From Nocardia sp. SYP-A9097 (GTDB lineage Bacteria > Actinomycetota > Actinomycetes > Mycobacteriales > Mycobacteriaceae), in assembly GCF_009649815.1 (NCBI RefSeq), contig NZ_WJIC01000006.1, positions 310,001 through 374,000 of the forward strand: a DNA stretch of 64,000 nt, given 5' to 3'. Below, one piece after another: positions 26,154 to 35,259 of the stretch (within the stretch, counting starts at the first letter, position 1; each line of letters starts with the position of its first letter). The translations under genes were made by a program, and so were the position numbers. Under the pieces are notes generated by a model, which did not search any database, had not been told where the DNA came from, and saw only the letters and a list, made by a program, of their open reading frames with translations.

Positions 26154-26283
26154 GACGCTACCGGGATCGGCAGCTCCTCGTCAGCCACAACCTTTCGCGG
26201 CTTCATCGACGCTCCGGGCTGTGATCCGAAAACCCTGTAGTACAACCTGTTTCGTACTGATTGTATGCCCGGGCACCGACAGA

Positions 26284-27141
26284 TTACGCATCCGCTGTGA
26301 CCGACCAGACACCGGAAAGTGCCACGTCGCGGGCGTATTCGGCGAAATTCCGGGGCTTGCGGCCGAGCGCGCGAAAAACACCGTCGGTGGTGTGCGAATT
26401 GCGCCCGTCCAGAATGGTGCCGAACAGGTAGTCGAGCAGGCTCACCTCATCGGCGGGGACACCGTAAGAGGTCAGGGCCGCAACGAAATCCGTGCGGGAC
26501 AGCGGGATGAAGGCGATCTCCCGGCCGAGCGCCCGGGTGATCTCGGCGGTCGCCTCGGCGAAGGTCAGCGCGCGCGGACCGGTGAGCTCGTACACCTCGC
26601 CGATATGGGTGTCCTCGGTCAGCGCGGCCACCGCCACATCGGCGATATCGTCGGCATCCACGAACGGTTCGGGCACATCACCCGAGGGCAAGGCCACCTC
26701 GCCCGCCAGAATGTAATCCGCGAACGCGCCCTCGCTGAAGTTCTGCGCGAAGAACGCGCAGCGCACCACGGTCCACTCCAGCCCCGAATCCCGAACGATC
26801 GCTTCGCATTCCAGCGCCTCGGGCTCACCGCGACCCGACAGCAGCACGATGCGACGCACCCCAGCGGCGGCTGCCCGTACGGTCAGCGCCTTGATATCGG
26901 CGGCCGCGCTCGGCACCGCCAGATCCGGTTGATAGGACAGGTACACCGCGCCGACTCCGGCCAGTACGGGCCCCCAGGTCTCCCGGTCCGTCCAGTCGAA
27001 CGGGACTGTGGCCGTACGGGAACCGATCCGCACGGGCGCGCCCAGGGCCGTCAAGCGGGCCGCCACCCGGCTACCGGTTTTACCGGTGCCGCCGAGGACC
27101 AGAATGGTGTTTTCGCTGTTCAGGATGTCTTTGTTCGTCAT
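26284..27141 (-). CDS. NmrA-like NAD(P)-binding protein
   Basis: A 285-residue atypical SDR. The nucleotide motif is ILVLGGTGKTGSRVAARL near the N-terminus, followed by VGAVYLSYQPDLAVP and RIVLLSGRGEPEALECEAIVRDSGLEWTVVR, as in NmrA/YwnB-like proteins. These are either redox sensors or quinone/NAD(P)H reductases. The ATG at 27141 matches the family start. It is divergent from an AraC regulator 74 bases away, its likely controller. Confidence 0.85.
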   Translation of the reverse strand: MTNKDILNSENTILVLGGTGKTGSRVAARLTALGAPVRIGSRTATVPFDWTDRETWGPVLAGVGAVYLSYQPDLAVPSAAADIKALTVRAAAAGVRRIVLLSGRGEPEALECEAIVRDSGLEWTVVRCAFFAQNFSEGAFADYILAGEVALPSGDVPEPFVDADDIADVAVAALTEDTHIGEVYELTGPRALTFAEATAEITRALGREIAFIPLSRTDFVAALTSYGVPADEVSLLDYLFGTILDGRNSHTTDGVFRALGRKPRNFAEYARDVALSGVWSVTADA

Positions 27142-27215
27142 GACACAATTACATCGAGAATCCGTGAGCGCGAACATGGTTGAGAAGCGCACCGGCATTT
27201 GCCATCGTCTTACCC

Positions 27216-28172
27216 ATGGATGCGTTGGCCAGCCTGCTCGAAGGACCACGTGCGCGGGCGGCTTTCGTCATGCGCTCCTCATTCGACCCACCGTGGTCGC
27301 TACGCATTCGGGACGAGGCCCCGCTGACCCTGGTGGCGATGGTGCGCGGTGGCGGCTGGATTCTGCCGGACCCCAAGGGCGGCAAGCCGACTCCGCCGCG
27401 CCGATTGCGCGCGGGCGATATCGCGCTCTTCCGGGGGCCCGACCATTACACCGTCGCCGACGATCCGGGCACCGAACCGCAGGTGATCATCCATCCGGGC
27501 CAGATCACCACCACCCCCGACGGTGAGGTGCTGTGCGAAACCCTGAGCCTGGGCATCCGCAGTTGGGGCACCAGCTCCGACGCCCAGACCGTGCTGGTCA
27601 CCGGCACCTACGAGCAGGAATCCGCCGCCAGCCGTCGCCTACTGCGCGCCCTGCCGCCGATCGCGATACTGAGCCGCGGCGAAGTCGACTCCCGAGTCCT
27701 GGACCTGCTGGTCGACGAATCCGCCAAGGACCTTCCCGCCCAAGGCGCGATGCTCGACCGCCTGCTGGACCTGCTCCTGATCGCCACCCTGCGCGCCTGG
27801 TTCGCCCGAGCCGATGCCCCAGCCTGGTACCACGCCTACGGCGACCCCCTGGTCGGCAAGGCCCTGCGCCTGATGCAGCACAATCCCGCGCACGCCTGGA
27901 CCGTCGCCTCCCTGGCCTCGGAAGTGGGCGTCTCCCGAGCCGCCCTGGCTCGCCGCTTCACCGAACTGGTCGGCGAACCACCGATGGCATTCCTCACCGA
28001 CTGGCGGCTGGCCCTGGCCGCCGATCTGCTGCACGAATCCGACGCCACCCTGGAATCCATCGCCCGCCGAGTCGGCTACGGCAGCGCCTTCGCCCTCAGC
28101 ACCGCCTTCAAACGCCATCACGGCATCAGCCCCCGCGACCACCGCAACGCCCCCGACCAGCGCACGGCCTGA
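27216..28172 (+). CDS. AraC-family regulator with cupin sensor domain
   Basis: 318 residues from MDALASLLEGPRARAAFVMR. The N-terminal half is an AraC_binding_2/cupin_6 domain (WSLRIRDEAPLTLVAMVRGG, LRAGDIALFRGPDHYTVAD). The C-terminal half is a double HTH: WTVASLASEVGVSRAALARRF, then LESIARRVGYGSAFALSTAFKRHHGISPRDHR. This type usually activates a neighbouring dehydrogenase or reductase, here the divergent NmrA-like gene. The ATG at 27216 was preferred to an earlier ATG (27180), as the domain starts there. Confidence 0.88.
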   Translation: MDALASLLEGPRARAAFVMRSSFDPPWSLRIRDEAPLTLVAMVRGGGWILPDPKGGKPTPPRRLRAGDIALFRGPDHYTVADDPGTEPQVIIHPGQITTTPDGEVLCETLSLGIRSWGTSSDAQTVLVTGTYEQESAASRRLLRALPPIAILSRGEVDSRVLDLLVDESAKDLPAQGAMLDRLLDLLLIATLRAWFARADAPAWYHAYGDPLVGKALRLMQHNPAHAWTVASLASEVGVSRAALARRFTELVGEPPMAFLTDWRLALAADLLHESDATLESIARRVGYGSAFALSTAFKRHHGISPRDHRNAPDQRTA

Positions 28173-28184
28173 GAACCTACCCAA

Positions 28185-28303
28185 AGTTCGCGGCCCGTCC
28201 CGTTTCTGGACTGCGCTCCGCCTCCCCGCGCTTGGAGCGGACACGGGAAGCGAAGCGGAGGAGCGGAGGGAGGGAAGAAACGGGACTCCCGGGGCCGCGA
28301 ACT
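28185..28303. repeat. 119-bp long hairpin element
   Basis: The left arm AGTTCGCGGCCC (28185-28196) continues to CCCGTTTCT. It pairs with AGAAACGGG and GGGCCGCGAACT (28276-28303), with a small bulge. The interior holds CGCTCC/GGAGCG and GCGAAGCGGAGG stretches. It fills the gap between the AraC and thioesterase genes. No protein is encoded; it looks like a non-autonomous repeat or a large transcript hairpin. Confidence 0.65.
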
Positions 28304-28337
28304 CGCCCGCAGCGAAGCGGAGGGCAAAATAGGCACA

Positions 28338-28763
28338 GTGAGTGATCTGGACTACCCCGTGCTGTGGCCCGTGCCGACCCGCTGGGCCGATAACGACCAC
28401 TACGGCCACGTCAATAATGTGACGTACTACAGCTACTTCGATACGGCCGTGAACGCGTGGCTGATCCATGCCACCGGAACCGATATCCGCGATCTACCCG
28501 CGATCGGCGTGGTAGCCCAGACCTCCTGCACCTTCGTGGGCTCGATCAGCTTCCCGGACCAGCTGCAGGTGGGCATTCGCATTGCCCGCCTGGGCAATTC
28601 GAGCATCGCCTACGATCTGGCCATCTTCCGGGACAACGGCGACTCCCTGGACCTGGCCGCCACGGGCACCTTCGTCCACGTCTATGTGGACGACGAAACC
28701 CGCAAGCCGGTCCCGATTCCCGCCGTCATCCGCGCCGCCGCCGAGCCTCTGGTGGTCGGTTAG
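28338..28763 (+). CDS. Acyl-CoA thioesterase (4HBT hot-dog family)
   Basis: A 141-residue hot-dog protein: PTRWADNDHYGHVNNVTYYSYFDTAVNAWL carries the conserved Asp and the HVNN signature of the 4-hydroxybenzoyl-CoA thioesterase type, followed by GSISFPDQLQVGIRIARLG. It hydrolyses acyl-CoA thioesters. GTG start. It converges on bkdC with 6 bases between stops; a role in clearing acyl-CoAs from the bkd pathway is possible but only inferred. Confidence 0.88.
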   Translation: MSDLDYPVLWPVPTRWADNDHYGHVNNVTYYSYFDTAVNAWLIHATGTDIRDLPAIGVVAQTSCTFVGSISFPDQLQVGIRIARLGNSSIAYDLAIFRDNGDSLDLAATGTFVHVYVDDETRKPVPIPAVIRAAAEPLVVG

Positions 28764-28769
28764 CCCCCG

Positions 28770-30194
28770 TCAGACGCGGCCGAGGAGGGTGAGAGGGTCC
28801 TCCAGTAGGGCGGCGATATTGGCGAGGAAGCGGGAGCCCTGTTCACCGTCCATGAGGCGGTGGTCGAAGCTCAGGCCCAGGGTGGTCACCCAGCGGATCG
28901 CCAATTCGTCGCGATGCACCCACGGGCGTTTGCGGATGGAGCCCAGGCACAGGATCGCCGCCTCGCCCGGATTCACCAGGGGGACACCGGTATCGACGCC
29001 GAAGACGCCGATATTGGTGATGGTGAAGGTGCCGCCGGTGAGGTCGGCGGGGGTGGCCGACCCGCTGCGGGCGGCGTGTGCGATATCGCCGATCTCCATG
29101 CAGAGATCGCGCAGGGTGTGCGAGTGCGCGTCCTTCAGATTGGGGACCATGAGCCCGCGCTCGGTGGCGACGGCTATCCCCAGGTTCACGTAGTGCTTGG
29201 TGATGATCTCCTGGTTCGCCTCGTCCCAGGAGGAGTTCAGCTCCGGGAATTCGGTCAGCGCCACCAGGGTCGCCTTGGCGACCAGCGCCAGCGGGGTGAG
29301 TGTCAGCCCGGCGAAGGTGGGCGTGGCGCGCAGATGGTCCAGCAGCTCCATGGAGCCGGTGAAATCGGTGGTGACGAAGGTGCTCGCCTGCGGAATATGC
29401 TGCGCGCTGGACACCATGGCGGCGGCGGTGCGCTTACGGATTCCGGTTATGGGCGTTCGGGTTTCGCGTTCGGCGGGGGTGGCTCGGGGACCGCTCATGG
29501 CATGCATGGGCGGTACCGGCGGCGCGGTGTGGATCGGAATGTGTTCGCCCGCACGGCCTCCTGCGGTGCGCAGATCATCAACGGTCACAGCGCCTTCCGG
29601 TCCGCTGCCGGCGATCCCGCTCAGATCGACGCCGATCTCCCGGGCGAGCTTGCGTGCTCCGGGGGTCGCGGCGGGCCGTCCCATATCGGTCCCGAAGGCG
29701 GACCCGGCCGTCGACTCACCCACGGGCGCGGCGAGTTTCGATGCGGCCGTACGTGCCCGCCGCGAAACCTGTTCGGTGTCCGGCCCGTATCCGACGAGTA
29801 CGGACTGCCGTTCGGCCGGTGCCTCCTGAGCTGAGCTCCGGGACATGGCATCCGGGCTCGCGGCTGTCTGCTCCGCCTGGGCGTCCGTGCTCCCGTACAG
29901 CCGCTCGGCCCGCGTGTCGGCGTTCACCTGCTGGGCGGTCAGCGCGCTACCGATGCGAATGAGCGGTGCGCCCACGAGCACCGTATCCCCGGGGCTCGCG
30001 AGTAATTCCAGTACCGTCCCGGCGTATGGGCTGGGCAGTGCCACCCGTGCTTTCGCGGTTTCGACCTCGGCGATGACCTGGTTCAATTCCACCGTATCGC
30101 CGACCTGCACCGTCCAGGACACCAATTCGGCATCGGCCAATCCCTCACCGAGATCCGGCAATGCGAATTCCATTACTTGACGCTGTTCTTCCAC
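28770..30194 (-). CDS. bkdC: Branched-chain 2-oxoacid dehydrogenase E2 (lipoyl acyltransferase)
   Basis: A 474-residue E2 subunit. The lipoyl domain has K48 in VETAKARV; a long Ala/Ser/Pro linker follows. A peripheral-subunit binding domain (ATPGARKLAREIGVDLSGIAGSG) precedes the catalytic domain, which ends LGLSFDHRLMDGEQGSRFL with catalytic His near 445 and Asp near 449. It moves isobutyryl and related acyl groups to CoA. The GTG at 30194 was chosen since GGAGG lies 8 bases before it; an ATG 7 codons later is the alternative. Last gene of bkdA-B-C. Confidence 0.88.
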   Translation of the reverse strand: MEEQRQVMEFALPDLGEGLADAELVSWTVQVGDTVELNQVIAEVETAKARVALPSPYAGTVLELLASPGDTVLVGAPLIRIGSALTAQQVNADTRAERLYGSTDAQAEQTAASPDAMSRSSAQEAPAERQSVLVGYGPDTEQVSRRARTAASKLAAPVGESTAGSAFGTDMGRPAATPGARKLAREIGVDLSGIAGSGPEGAVTVDDLRTAGGRAGEHIPIHTAPPVPPMHAMSGPRATPAERETRTPITGIRKRTAAAMVSSAQHIPQASTFVTTDFTGSMELLDHLRATPTFAGLTLTPLALVAKATLVALTEFPELNSSWDEANQEIITKHYVNLGIAVATERGLMVPNLKDAHSHTLRDLCMEIGDIAHAARSGSATPADLTGGTFTITNIGVFGVDTGVPLVNPGEAAILCLGSIRKRPWVHRDELAIRWVTTLGLSFDHRLMDGEQGSRFLANIAALLEDPLTLLGRV

Positions 30195-30219
30195 CGAGCT
30201 TCCTCCGAAGGCATGACCG

Positions 30220-31203
30220 TTAGGCGGCGAGCGTGCGATCGACCGCGGCAAGAATGCGGTCGGGGTCGGGCAGGTGGTGCCGTTCGAGCTTAGCGGGGGG
30301 ATAGGGGATGTCGAAGCCGCCGACCCGTAGTACGGGTGCTTCCAATTGATAGAAGCATTTTTCGGTGATGCGCGCGGCGATCTCCGCGCCGAGTCCGCCG
30401 AATACCGGTGCCTCATGGACAATGATCAACCGACCGGTTTTGCGAACCGATGCCGCGATGGTGTCGAAGTCGATCGGCGACAGGCTCCGCAGATCGATCA
30501 CCTCCAGCGAATGTCCTTCGGCCGCAGCGATATCGGCGGCCGTCAGCGCGGTGGCGACGGTTCCGCCGTACGCGACCACCGTCGCATCCGTACCCTGCGT
30601 ACACACCCGCGCCTGGTCCAGCGCGAGCCCGCCACCTTGATCGAGTCGTTCGAAATCCACCTCGGCCTTGTCCCAATACCGCCGCTTGGGTTCGAAGAAG
30701 ATCACCGGATCATCGAGTGCGACGGCCTGGCGGATCATCAGATACGCGTCCGCCGGATTACTCGGCGACACCACCCGCAGTCCGGCGGTATGCGCGAAAT
30801 ACGCCTCCGGTGATTCGGAGTGATGCTCCACCGAGCCGATCCCGCCACCGAACGGAATACGAATGGTGATGGGCGCGACCACTTTTCCCTTCGTCCGATA
30901 GTGGATCTTCGCCACCTGACTGACAATCTGATCGAACGCCGGGTACACGAATCCGTCGAACTGTATTTCGCACACCGGCCGCAATCCGCGTAGTGCCATT
31001 CCGAAAGCCGTTCCGATGATTCCGGATTCGGCCAGCGGCGTATCCATGACGCGATTGTTGCCGAAGTCCTTCTGCAGTGTGTCGGTCACCCGGAAGACGC
31101 CGCCGAGCCGCCCGATGTCCTCACCCATGAGAAGGACTTTCGGATCATCCTCGAGTGCCCGGCGCAGTCCGAAATTGATGGCCCCGGCGAAGGTGGTTTT
31201 CAT
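30220..31203 (-). CDS. bkdB: Branched-chain 2-oxoacid dehydrogenase E1 beta
   Basis: A 327-residue transketolase-like subunit: LLMGEDIGRLGGVFRVTDTLQ, DTPLAESGIIGTAFGMALRGLRPVCEIQF, and the ThDP-contact strip FGGGIGSVEHHSESPEAYF. The C-terminal domain ends VLRVGGFDIPYPPAKLERHHLPDPDRIL, which favours branched-chain over pyruvate specificity. Its ATG overlaps the bkdA stop (ATGA), so the two chains are made together for the alpha2-beta2 E1. Confidence 0.9.
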   Translation of the reverse strand: MKTTFAGAINFGLRRALEDDPKVLLMGEDIGRLGGVFRVTDTLQKDFGNNRVMDTPLAESGIIGTAFGMALRGLRPVCEIQFDGFVYPAFDQIVSQVAKIHYRTKGKVVAPITIRIPFGGGIGSVEHHSESPEAYFAHTAGLRVVSPSNPADAYLMIRQAVALDDPVIFFEPKRRYWDKAEVDFERLDQGGGLALDQARVCTQGTDATVVAYGGTVATALTAADIAAAEGHSLEVIDLRSLSPIDFDTIAASVRKTGRLIIVHEAPVFGGLGAEIAARITEKCFYQLEAPVLRVGGFDIPYPPAKLERHHLPDPDRILAAVDRTLAA

Positions 31204-32279
31204 GACCGGACTCCCTCCAGATAGGCGGCGTACTCGCGCCGTTCCTGTTCGATCAGGCGATGCGGGGTGGCGTAGACGTGATCGAAGAGTTCCAGGGGTT
31301 CGGGATCTGGCATCGAGAGCGTGGCGCTGCGCAGCCGGGCCGCGACCGCATCGGCCGCGACCACGACCTCCTGTTCGAAATCGCTGTCCCACATGTCTTC
31401 CCGCTGCAGCAGTCGTTTCATCCGATCCAGGGGATCGCGCTGCCGCCACACCTCGAGTTCGGCGGCGGTGCGGTACCGGGTGGGATCGTCGGCGGTGGTG
31501 TGCGGTCCCATGCGATAGGTGATGGCCTCGATGAACGAGGGCCCACCGCCGGCGCGGGCGCGCATGAGTGCCTGCCGGGTCACGGCCAGCACGGCGAGCG
31601 CGTCATTACCGTCCACCTGCACACCGGGAATCCCGTAGCCGAGTGCGCGCCGCGCGATGGGTGTCGCACTCTGTACGCGTACCGGAGCGCTGATGGCCCA
31701 ATGATTGTTCTGGCAGAAGAACACCACGGGTGCACTCCAGGCGGCGGCGAAACCGAGCGCCTCGGCGATATCGCCCTGACTGGTGGCCCCGTCGCCGAAG
31801 TAGGCGATGGTGGCGATCTCCGCGCCCTCGAGATGGGCGGCGTAGGCGTAGCCGGTGGCGTGTAATCCCTGCGACCCGACCACGATCGCCGGATTGGTCA
31901 TCTTGTATTCGTCCGCATCCCAGCAGGAGTGCGCGACACCGCGCCAGAGTGGGGTCAGCAGTTCGGGCGGAATGCCGCGGCAGTAGGCGACGCCCGCCTC
32001 GCGATAGGAGCAGAACACGTAATCGTCGGGGAGCAGTGCGTGCGCCGAGCCGATCTGCGCGGCTTCCTGGCCGAGCAGTGGCGGCCACAATCCGAGTTGG
32101 CCCTGGCGTTGCAGCGCGGTCGCCTCGGTATCTATGCGCCGGGCCACGACCATATCCAGATACATGGCGCGCAATCGGTCGACACCGATATCGGCGACCA
32201 AGGGGGAGTGCGTGCGATCGAGCACGCGGCGGCCGTCGGGCTGGACGAGTTGCACCGGGTAGGTGTTCTTCTCGGGCAT
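31200..32279 (-). CDS. bkdA: Branched-chain 2-oxoacid dehydrogenase E1 alpha
   Basis: A 359-residue ThDP enzyme that decarboxylates branched 2-oxoacids from Val, Leu and Ile. The ThDP motif runs from FGDGATSQGDIAEALGFAAA to QNNHWAISAP. The phosphorylation-loop region is YRMGPHTTADDPTRYR, typical of branched-chain rather than pyruvate E1. First gene of the operon; divergent from an Lrp/AsnC regulator with 180 bases between. A pyruvate-dehydrogenase role is the alternative. Confidence 0.88.
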   Translation of the reverse strand: MPEKNTYPVQLVQPDGRRVLDRTHSPLVADIGVDRLRAMYLDMVVARRIDTEATALQRQGQLGLWPPLLGQEAAQIGSAHALLPDDYVFCSYREAGVAYCRGIPPELLTPLWRGVAHSCWDADEYKMTNPAIVVGSQGLHATGYAYAAHLEGAEIATIAYFGDGATSQGDIAEALGFAAAWSAPVVFFCQNNHWAISAPVRVQSATPIARRALGYGIPGVQVDGNDALAVLAVTRQALMRARAGGGPSFIEAITYRMGPHTTADDPTRYRTAAELEVWRQRDPLDRMKRLLQREDMWDSDFEQEVVVAADAVAARLRSATLSMPDPEPLELFDHVYATPHRLIEQERREYAAYLEGVRS

Positions 32280-32384
32280 GGGTATCGCCTCCTGGGAAAC
32301 ACCGGGTACACCGTTATCTCGGTGGGATTGTGTCCCGTGAACAACGATGTGTGTCCTGTATCACCAGCATCCTCTATCGAGCTA

Positions 32385-32415
32385 ACTGCGCAAGTATTGC
32401 GGGCAAAACTGCGCA
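32385..32415. promoter_or_regulatory. Direct repeats in the bkdA/lrp divergent region
   Basis: ACTGCGCA occurs at 32385-32392 and again at 32408-32415, 23 bases apart (about two helical turns). They lie between the Lrp-type gene and bkdA. Such spacing fits cooperative Lrp/AsnC binding. Confidence 0.45.
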
Positions 32416-32459
32416 GAATGCTCGGTCAGCGTCGGATGCGGCGTGTCATACTGTCTCTC

Positions 32460-33002
32460 ATGTCCAGTAGGGAGCCGCTGACCGGGACACTTGATGCCAC
32501 CGACGCCCGGCTACTGCTGGAACTGGTGGCCAATCCGCGCGCTACCGGGGTGGAATTGGCTGCGCGCCTTGGTCTTTCCCGAAATACCGTGCAGGCCAGA
32601 CTGGCGCGCTGGGAGGCGAACAGGGTACTGGCGAGCTTCGAGCGGCGAGTGGATCCGCGAGCGCTCGGCTATCCCCTGGCAGCCTTCGTGGCAGTGGTCG
32701 TGGATCAGCATCAACTCGATACGGTGGTAGGCGAATTGGCGGAGATCGCCGAGGTCACCGAGGTGTGTGGAATGACCGGGCCGACCGATCTGACCGTGCG
32801 GGTGGTGGCACAGGATGCCGACGATCTGTACCGGATCGCCGGGCATATCTTGAAGATTCCGGGGGTGGAACGCACCAATATGGCGCTGATCATGCGCTCG
32901 CTGGTCGGCCCGCGCACCTCGCCACTGCTCGACCGACTCGTCGGCGCGAATGACGACGTGGGTGCGATAGGCGCCACGCCCGGTCCGACCGCGGACCTCT
33001 AG
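32460..33002 (+). CDS. Lrp/AsnC-family regulator of the bkd operon
   Basis: A 180-residue regulator. The HTH half is DATDARLLLELVANPRATGVELAARLGLSRNTVQARLARWEANRVL. The RAM/effector half (LAAFVAVVVDQHQLDTVVGELAEI, VCGMTGPTDLTVRVVAQDADDLYRI) binds amino acids or oxoacids. The ATG at 32460 starts just before the domain. Its place beside bkdA matches the BkdR arrangement, so it probably activates or represses bkdABC in response to branched-chain compounds. Confidence 0.87.
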   Translation: MSSREPLTGTLDATDARLLLELVANPRATGVELAARLGLSRNTVQARLARWEANRVLASFERRVDPRALGYPLAAFVAVVVDQHQLDTVVGELAEIAEVTEVCGMTGPTDLTVRVVAQDADDLYRIAGHILKIPGVERTNMALIMRSLVGPRTSPLLDRLVGANDDVGAIGATPGPTADL

Positions 33003-33072
33003 CGCGAATTTCAGTCCAGTTTCGGTGGATTGGCTGGTGACCCGAGGCCGACTGGACCGGGACCATGACTCG

Positions 33073-34281
33073 ATGAGCACTACCACCGCCGACACTCCGG
33101 CCATCGACGTCACTCCCGAGGCGGGTCTCGGCCAGCCCATCGGGGCCGGAATCGTCACCGCGCTGGTCGGTTTCACGAGCTCCTTCGCGGTGGTGCTGGC
33201 CGGGCTCGATGCCATGGGAGCGACTGCGGCACAGGCGGCTTCGGGACTCATGGCCGTCTCGGTGACCATGGCGGTGGGCATTCTGCTGTTGAGCCTGCGC
33301 TATCGCATGCCGATCACCCTGGCCTGGTCGACGCCGGGTGCGGCACTGCTGGCCAGTACGGGCGCGGTCTCGGGCGGCTGGGCGGCGGCGGTGGGCGCGT
33401 TCGCGGTCGCGGGCATTCTCATTGTGCTGACCGGATTCTGGCAGCGGCTCGGCGCGCTCATCGCGGCCATTCCGGTGGAGATCGCGCAGGCCATGCTCGC
33501 GGGTGTGCTGCTGCCGCTGTGCCTCGCGCCGATGAAGGCGCTGACCGTCAGCCCGGCAGTGGTGGTGCCGGTAATCGCCACCTGGCTGATCCTGCAGAAG
33601 TTCGCCGCGCGCTGGGCAGTACCGGCGGCCTTCGCGGTCGCGGCGGTCGGCGCGGGTATCGATATCGCGGTGACGCACCGCGGCCTGGAGTGGGCCGCCA
33701 TGGCCCCGCGCATCGAATTGACCATGCCGCACTGGAGTTTTCAGGCGCTGATCGGTGTGGCGATACCCCTCTACGTGGTAACCATGGCCGCGCAGAACAT
33801 TCCCGGCACCGCCGTCATGAGCTCCTTCGGATACAAGGTGCCGTGGCGTTCGGCCATGACCGTCACCGGCCTCGGCACCATGCTCGGTGCACCGGCGGGT
33901 GGCCACGCCATCAACCTCGCCGCCGTGAGCGCCGCCCTCGCCGCCGCGCCCGCCGCGCACCCGGACCCCAAGCGCCGCTGGATCGCCGCCACCACCGCGG
34001 GCTGCACCTACCTGCTGCTGGCCCTGGCCTCCGGCGCCCTGGTGACCTTCGTGGCCGCGGCTCCCAAGGGTGTCCTGGAAACCGTTGCGGGCCTTGCTCT
34101 CATCGCGACTCTCGCGGCCGCCCTCACCGCCGCCCTGACCCCCGCCGAACACCGCTCCTCTTCCGCCCTCACCTTCCTGGTGGCCGCCTCCGGCGTCACC
34201 CTCCTCGGTATCGGCGCGGCCTTCTGGGCTCTGGTCGCAGGTCTGCTGGTCCGCTGGATGCTCCGACCGCGCGTCGAATAG
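33073..34281 (+). CDS. Benzoate/H+ symporter, BenE family
   Basis: A 402-residue, 12-helix protein: GAGIVTALVGFTSSFAVVLAGLDAMGA (TM1), LRYRMPITLAWSTPGAALLAS with the BenE hallmark, EIAQAMLAGVLLPLCLAPMKAL, and AAQNIPGTAVMSSFGYKVPWRSAM. BenE proteins import benzoate or related aromatics; no benzoate catabolic genes are nearby, so the cargo is open. The ATG at 33073 was chosen over an upstream reading because the typical Ser/Thr-rich lead and TM1 follow it. Monocistronic. Confidence 0.87.
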   Translation: MSTTTADTPAIDVTPEAGLGQPIGAGIVTALVGFTSSFAVVLAGLDAMGATAAQAASGLMAVSVTMAVGILLLSLRYRMPITLAWSTPGAALLASTGAVSGGWAAAVGAFAVAGILIVLTGFWQRLGALIAAIPVEIAQAMLAGVLLPLCLAPMKALTVSPAVVVPVIATWLILQKFAARWAVPAAFAVAAVGAGIDIAVTHRGLEWAAMAPRIELTMPHWSFQALIGVAIPLYVVTMAAQNIPGTAVMSSFGYKVPWRSAMTVTGLGTMLGAPAGGHAINLAAVSAALAAAPAAHPDPKRRWIAATTAGCTYLLLALASGALVTFVAAAPKGVLETVAGLALIATLAAALTAALTPAEHRSSSALTFLVAASGVTLLGIGAAFWALVAGLLVRWMLRPRVE

Positions 34282-34339
34282 CGCAGTAGGGTGGGGGCGT
34301 CTGATTTTCGGAGTGGAGATTCTGCGAAGAGGAGTTGGG

Positions 34340-35164
34340 TTGAGCGCGGTGCTGATTTCGGCCGAGGAGCTGCGAGAGCGGCTCGCCGACGGGGATTCCC
34401 GGATACGTCTGCTGGATGTGCGGTGGGCGCTGGGCGATCCCGATGGGCCGCAGCACTATTTGGACGGTCATATTCCGGGCGCGGTCTTCGTCGACCTGGA
34501 GACCGAACTCGCCGATCCGCCCTCGCCCGCCAAGGGCCGTCACCCCATGCCCGACCTCGCACACCTGCAGAAATGTGCTCGCAGCTGGGGTGTGCGCACC
34601 GGTGACACGGTCGTCGCCTACGACGCGACCGGTGGCATGGCCGCCGCGCGCGCCTGGTGGCTGCTGCGCTGGGCGGGCGTGGCCGGGGTGCGCATTCTCG
34701 ACGGCGGCCTGCCGGCCTGGGAACGTGTGGGCGGCAAGGTGATCGCGGGCGAGGAGCCCGATCCCGAACCCGGCGACGTGCTGCTGACCCCCGGCGGAAT
34801 GCCGGTTGTCGACGCCGACGCCGCCGCCGGCTGGAGCGGCCTGCTGCTCGATGCCCGTGCGGGCGAACGCTACCGCGGCGAGGTCGAGCCCATCGATCCA
34901 CGCGCGGGCCATATTCCGGGCGCGGTCAGTGCGCCGACCGCCGAAAACCTCACCACCGAAGGCACTTTCAAGCCCCTCGACGAATTGCGTTCGCGCTTCA
35001 CCGAATTCGGCTCCGGACCGGTGGCGGTCTACTGCGGCTCCGGCGTCACCGCCGCCCACCAGGTCGCCGCCCTCGCGGTAGCGGGCATCGACGCCGCCCT
35101 CTACCCCGGCTCCTGGTCGCAATGGTCCAACGACCCCGAACGCCCTGTCGCCACAGGGCGTTGA
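34340..35164 (+). CDS. Two-domain sulfurtransferase (rhodanese)
   Basis: About 274 residues with two rhodanese domains. The N-terminal one has YDATGGMAAARAWWLLRWAG, an Asp in place of Cys, so it is structural. The C-terminal one holds the active Cys near 232 in VYCGSGVTAAH. Thiosulfate or 3-mercaptopyruvate is the likely sulfur donor. The TTG at 34340 is 7 bases after AGGAG, hence this start; a GTG at 34313 in frame is the alternative. Confidence 0.87.
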   Translation: MSAVLISAEELRERLADGDSRIRLLDVRWALGDPDGPQHYLDGHIPGAVFVDLETELADPPSPAKGRHPMPDLAHLQKCARSWGVRTGDTVVAYDATGGMAAARAWWLLRWAGVAGVRILDGGLPAWERVGGKVIAGEEPDPEPGDVLLTPGGMPVVDADAAAGWSGLLLDARAGERYRGEVEPIDPRAGHIPGAVSAPTAENLTTEGTFKPLDELRSRFTEFGSGPVAVYCGSGVTAAHQVAALAVAGIDAALYPGSWSQWSNDPERPVATGR

Positions 35165-35185
35165 CGGTTCACGCGGCGCTGTGGG

Positions 35186-35218
35186 GTGGATCCCGGCCAA
35201 AAAAATGCCGGTATGACG
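35186..35218 (-). repeat. Dispersed palindromic repeat, single 33-nt arm
   Basis: Reverse-oriented arm: GTGGATCCCGGCC, variable core, then a GGTATGACG end. A short fragment CCGGGATGACGG follows at about 35236-35246. It lies between the sulfurtransferase stop and the HNH gene. Confidence 0.75.
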
Positions 35219-35259
35219 AGGCAGAGCCTGCCGCCGGGATGACGGGTGGGCCGCGCCGA

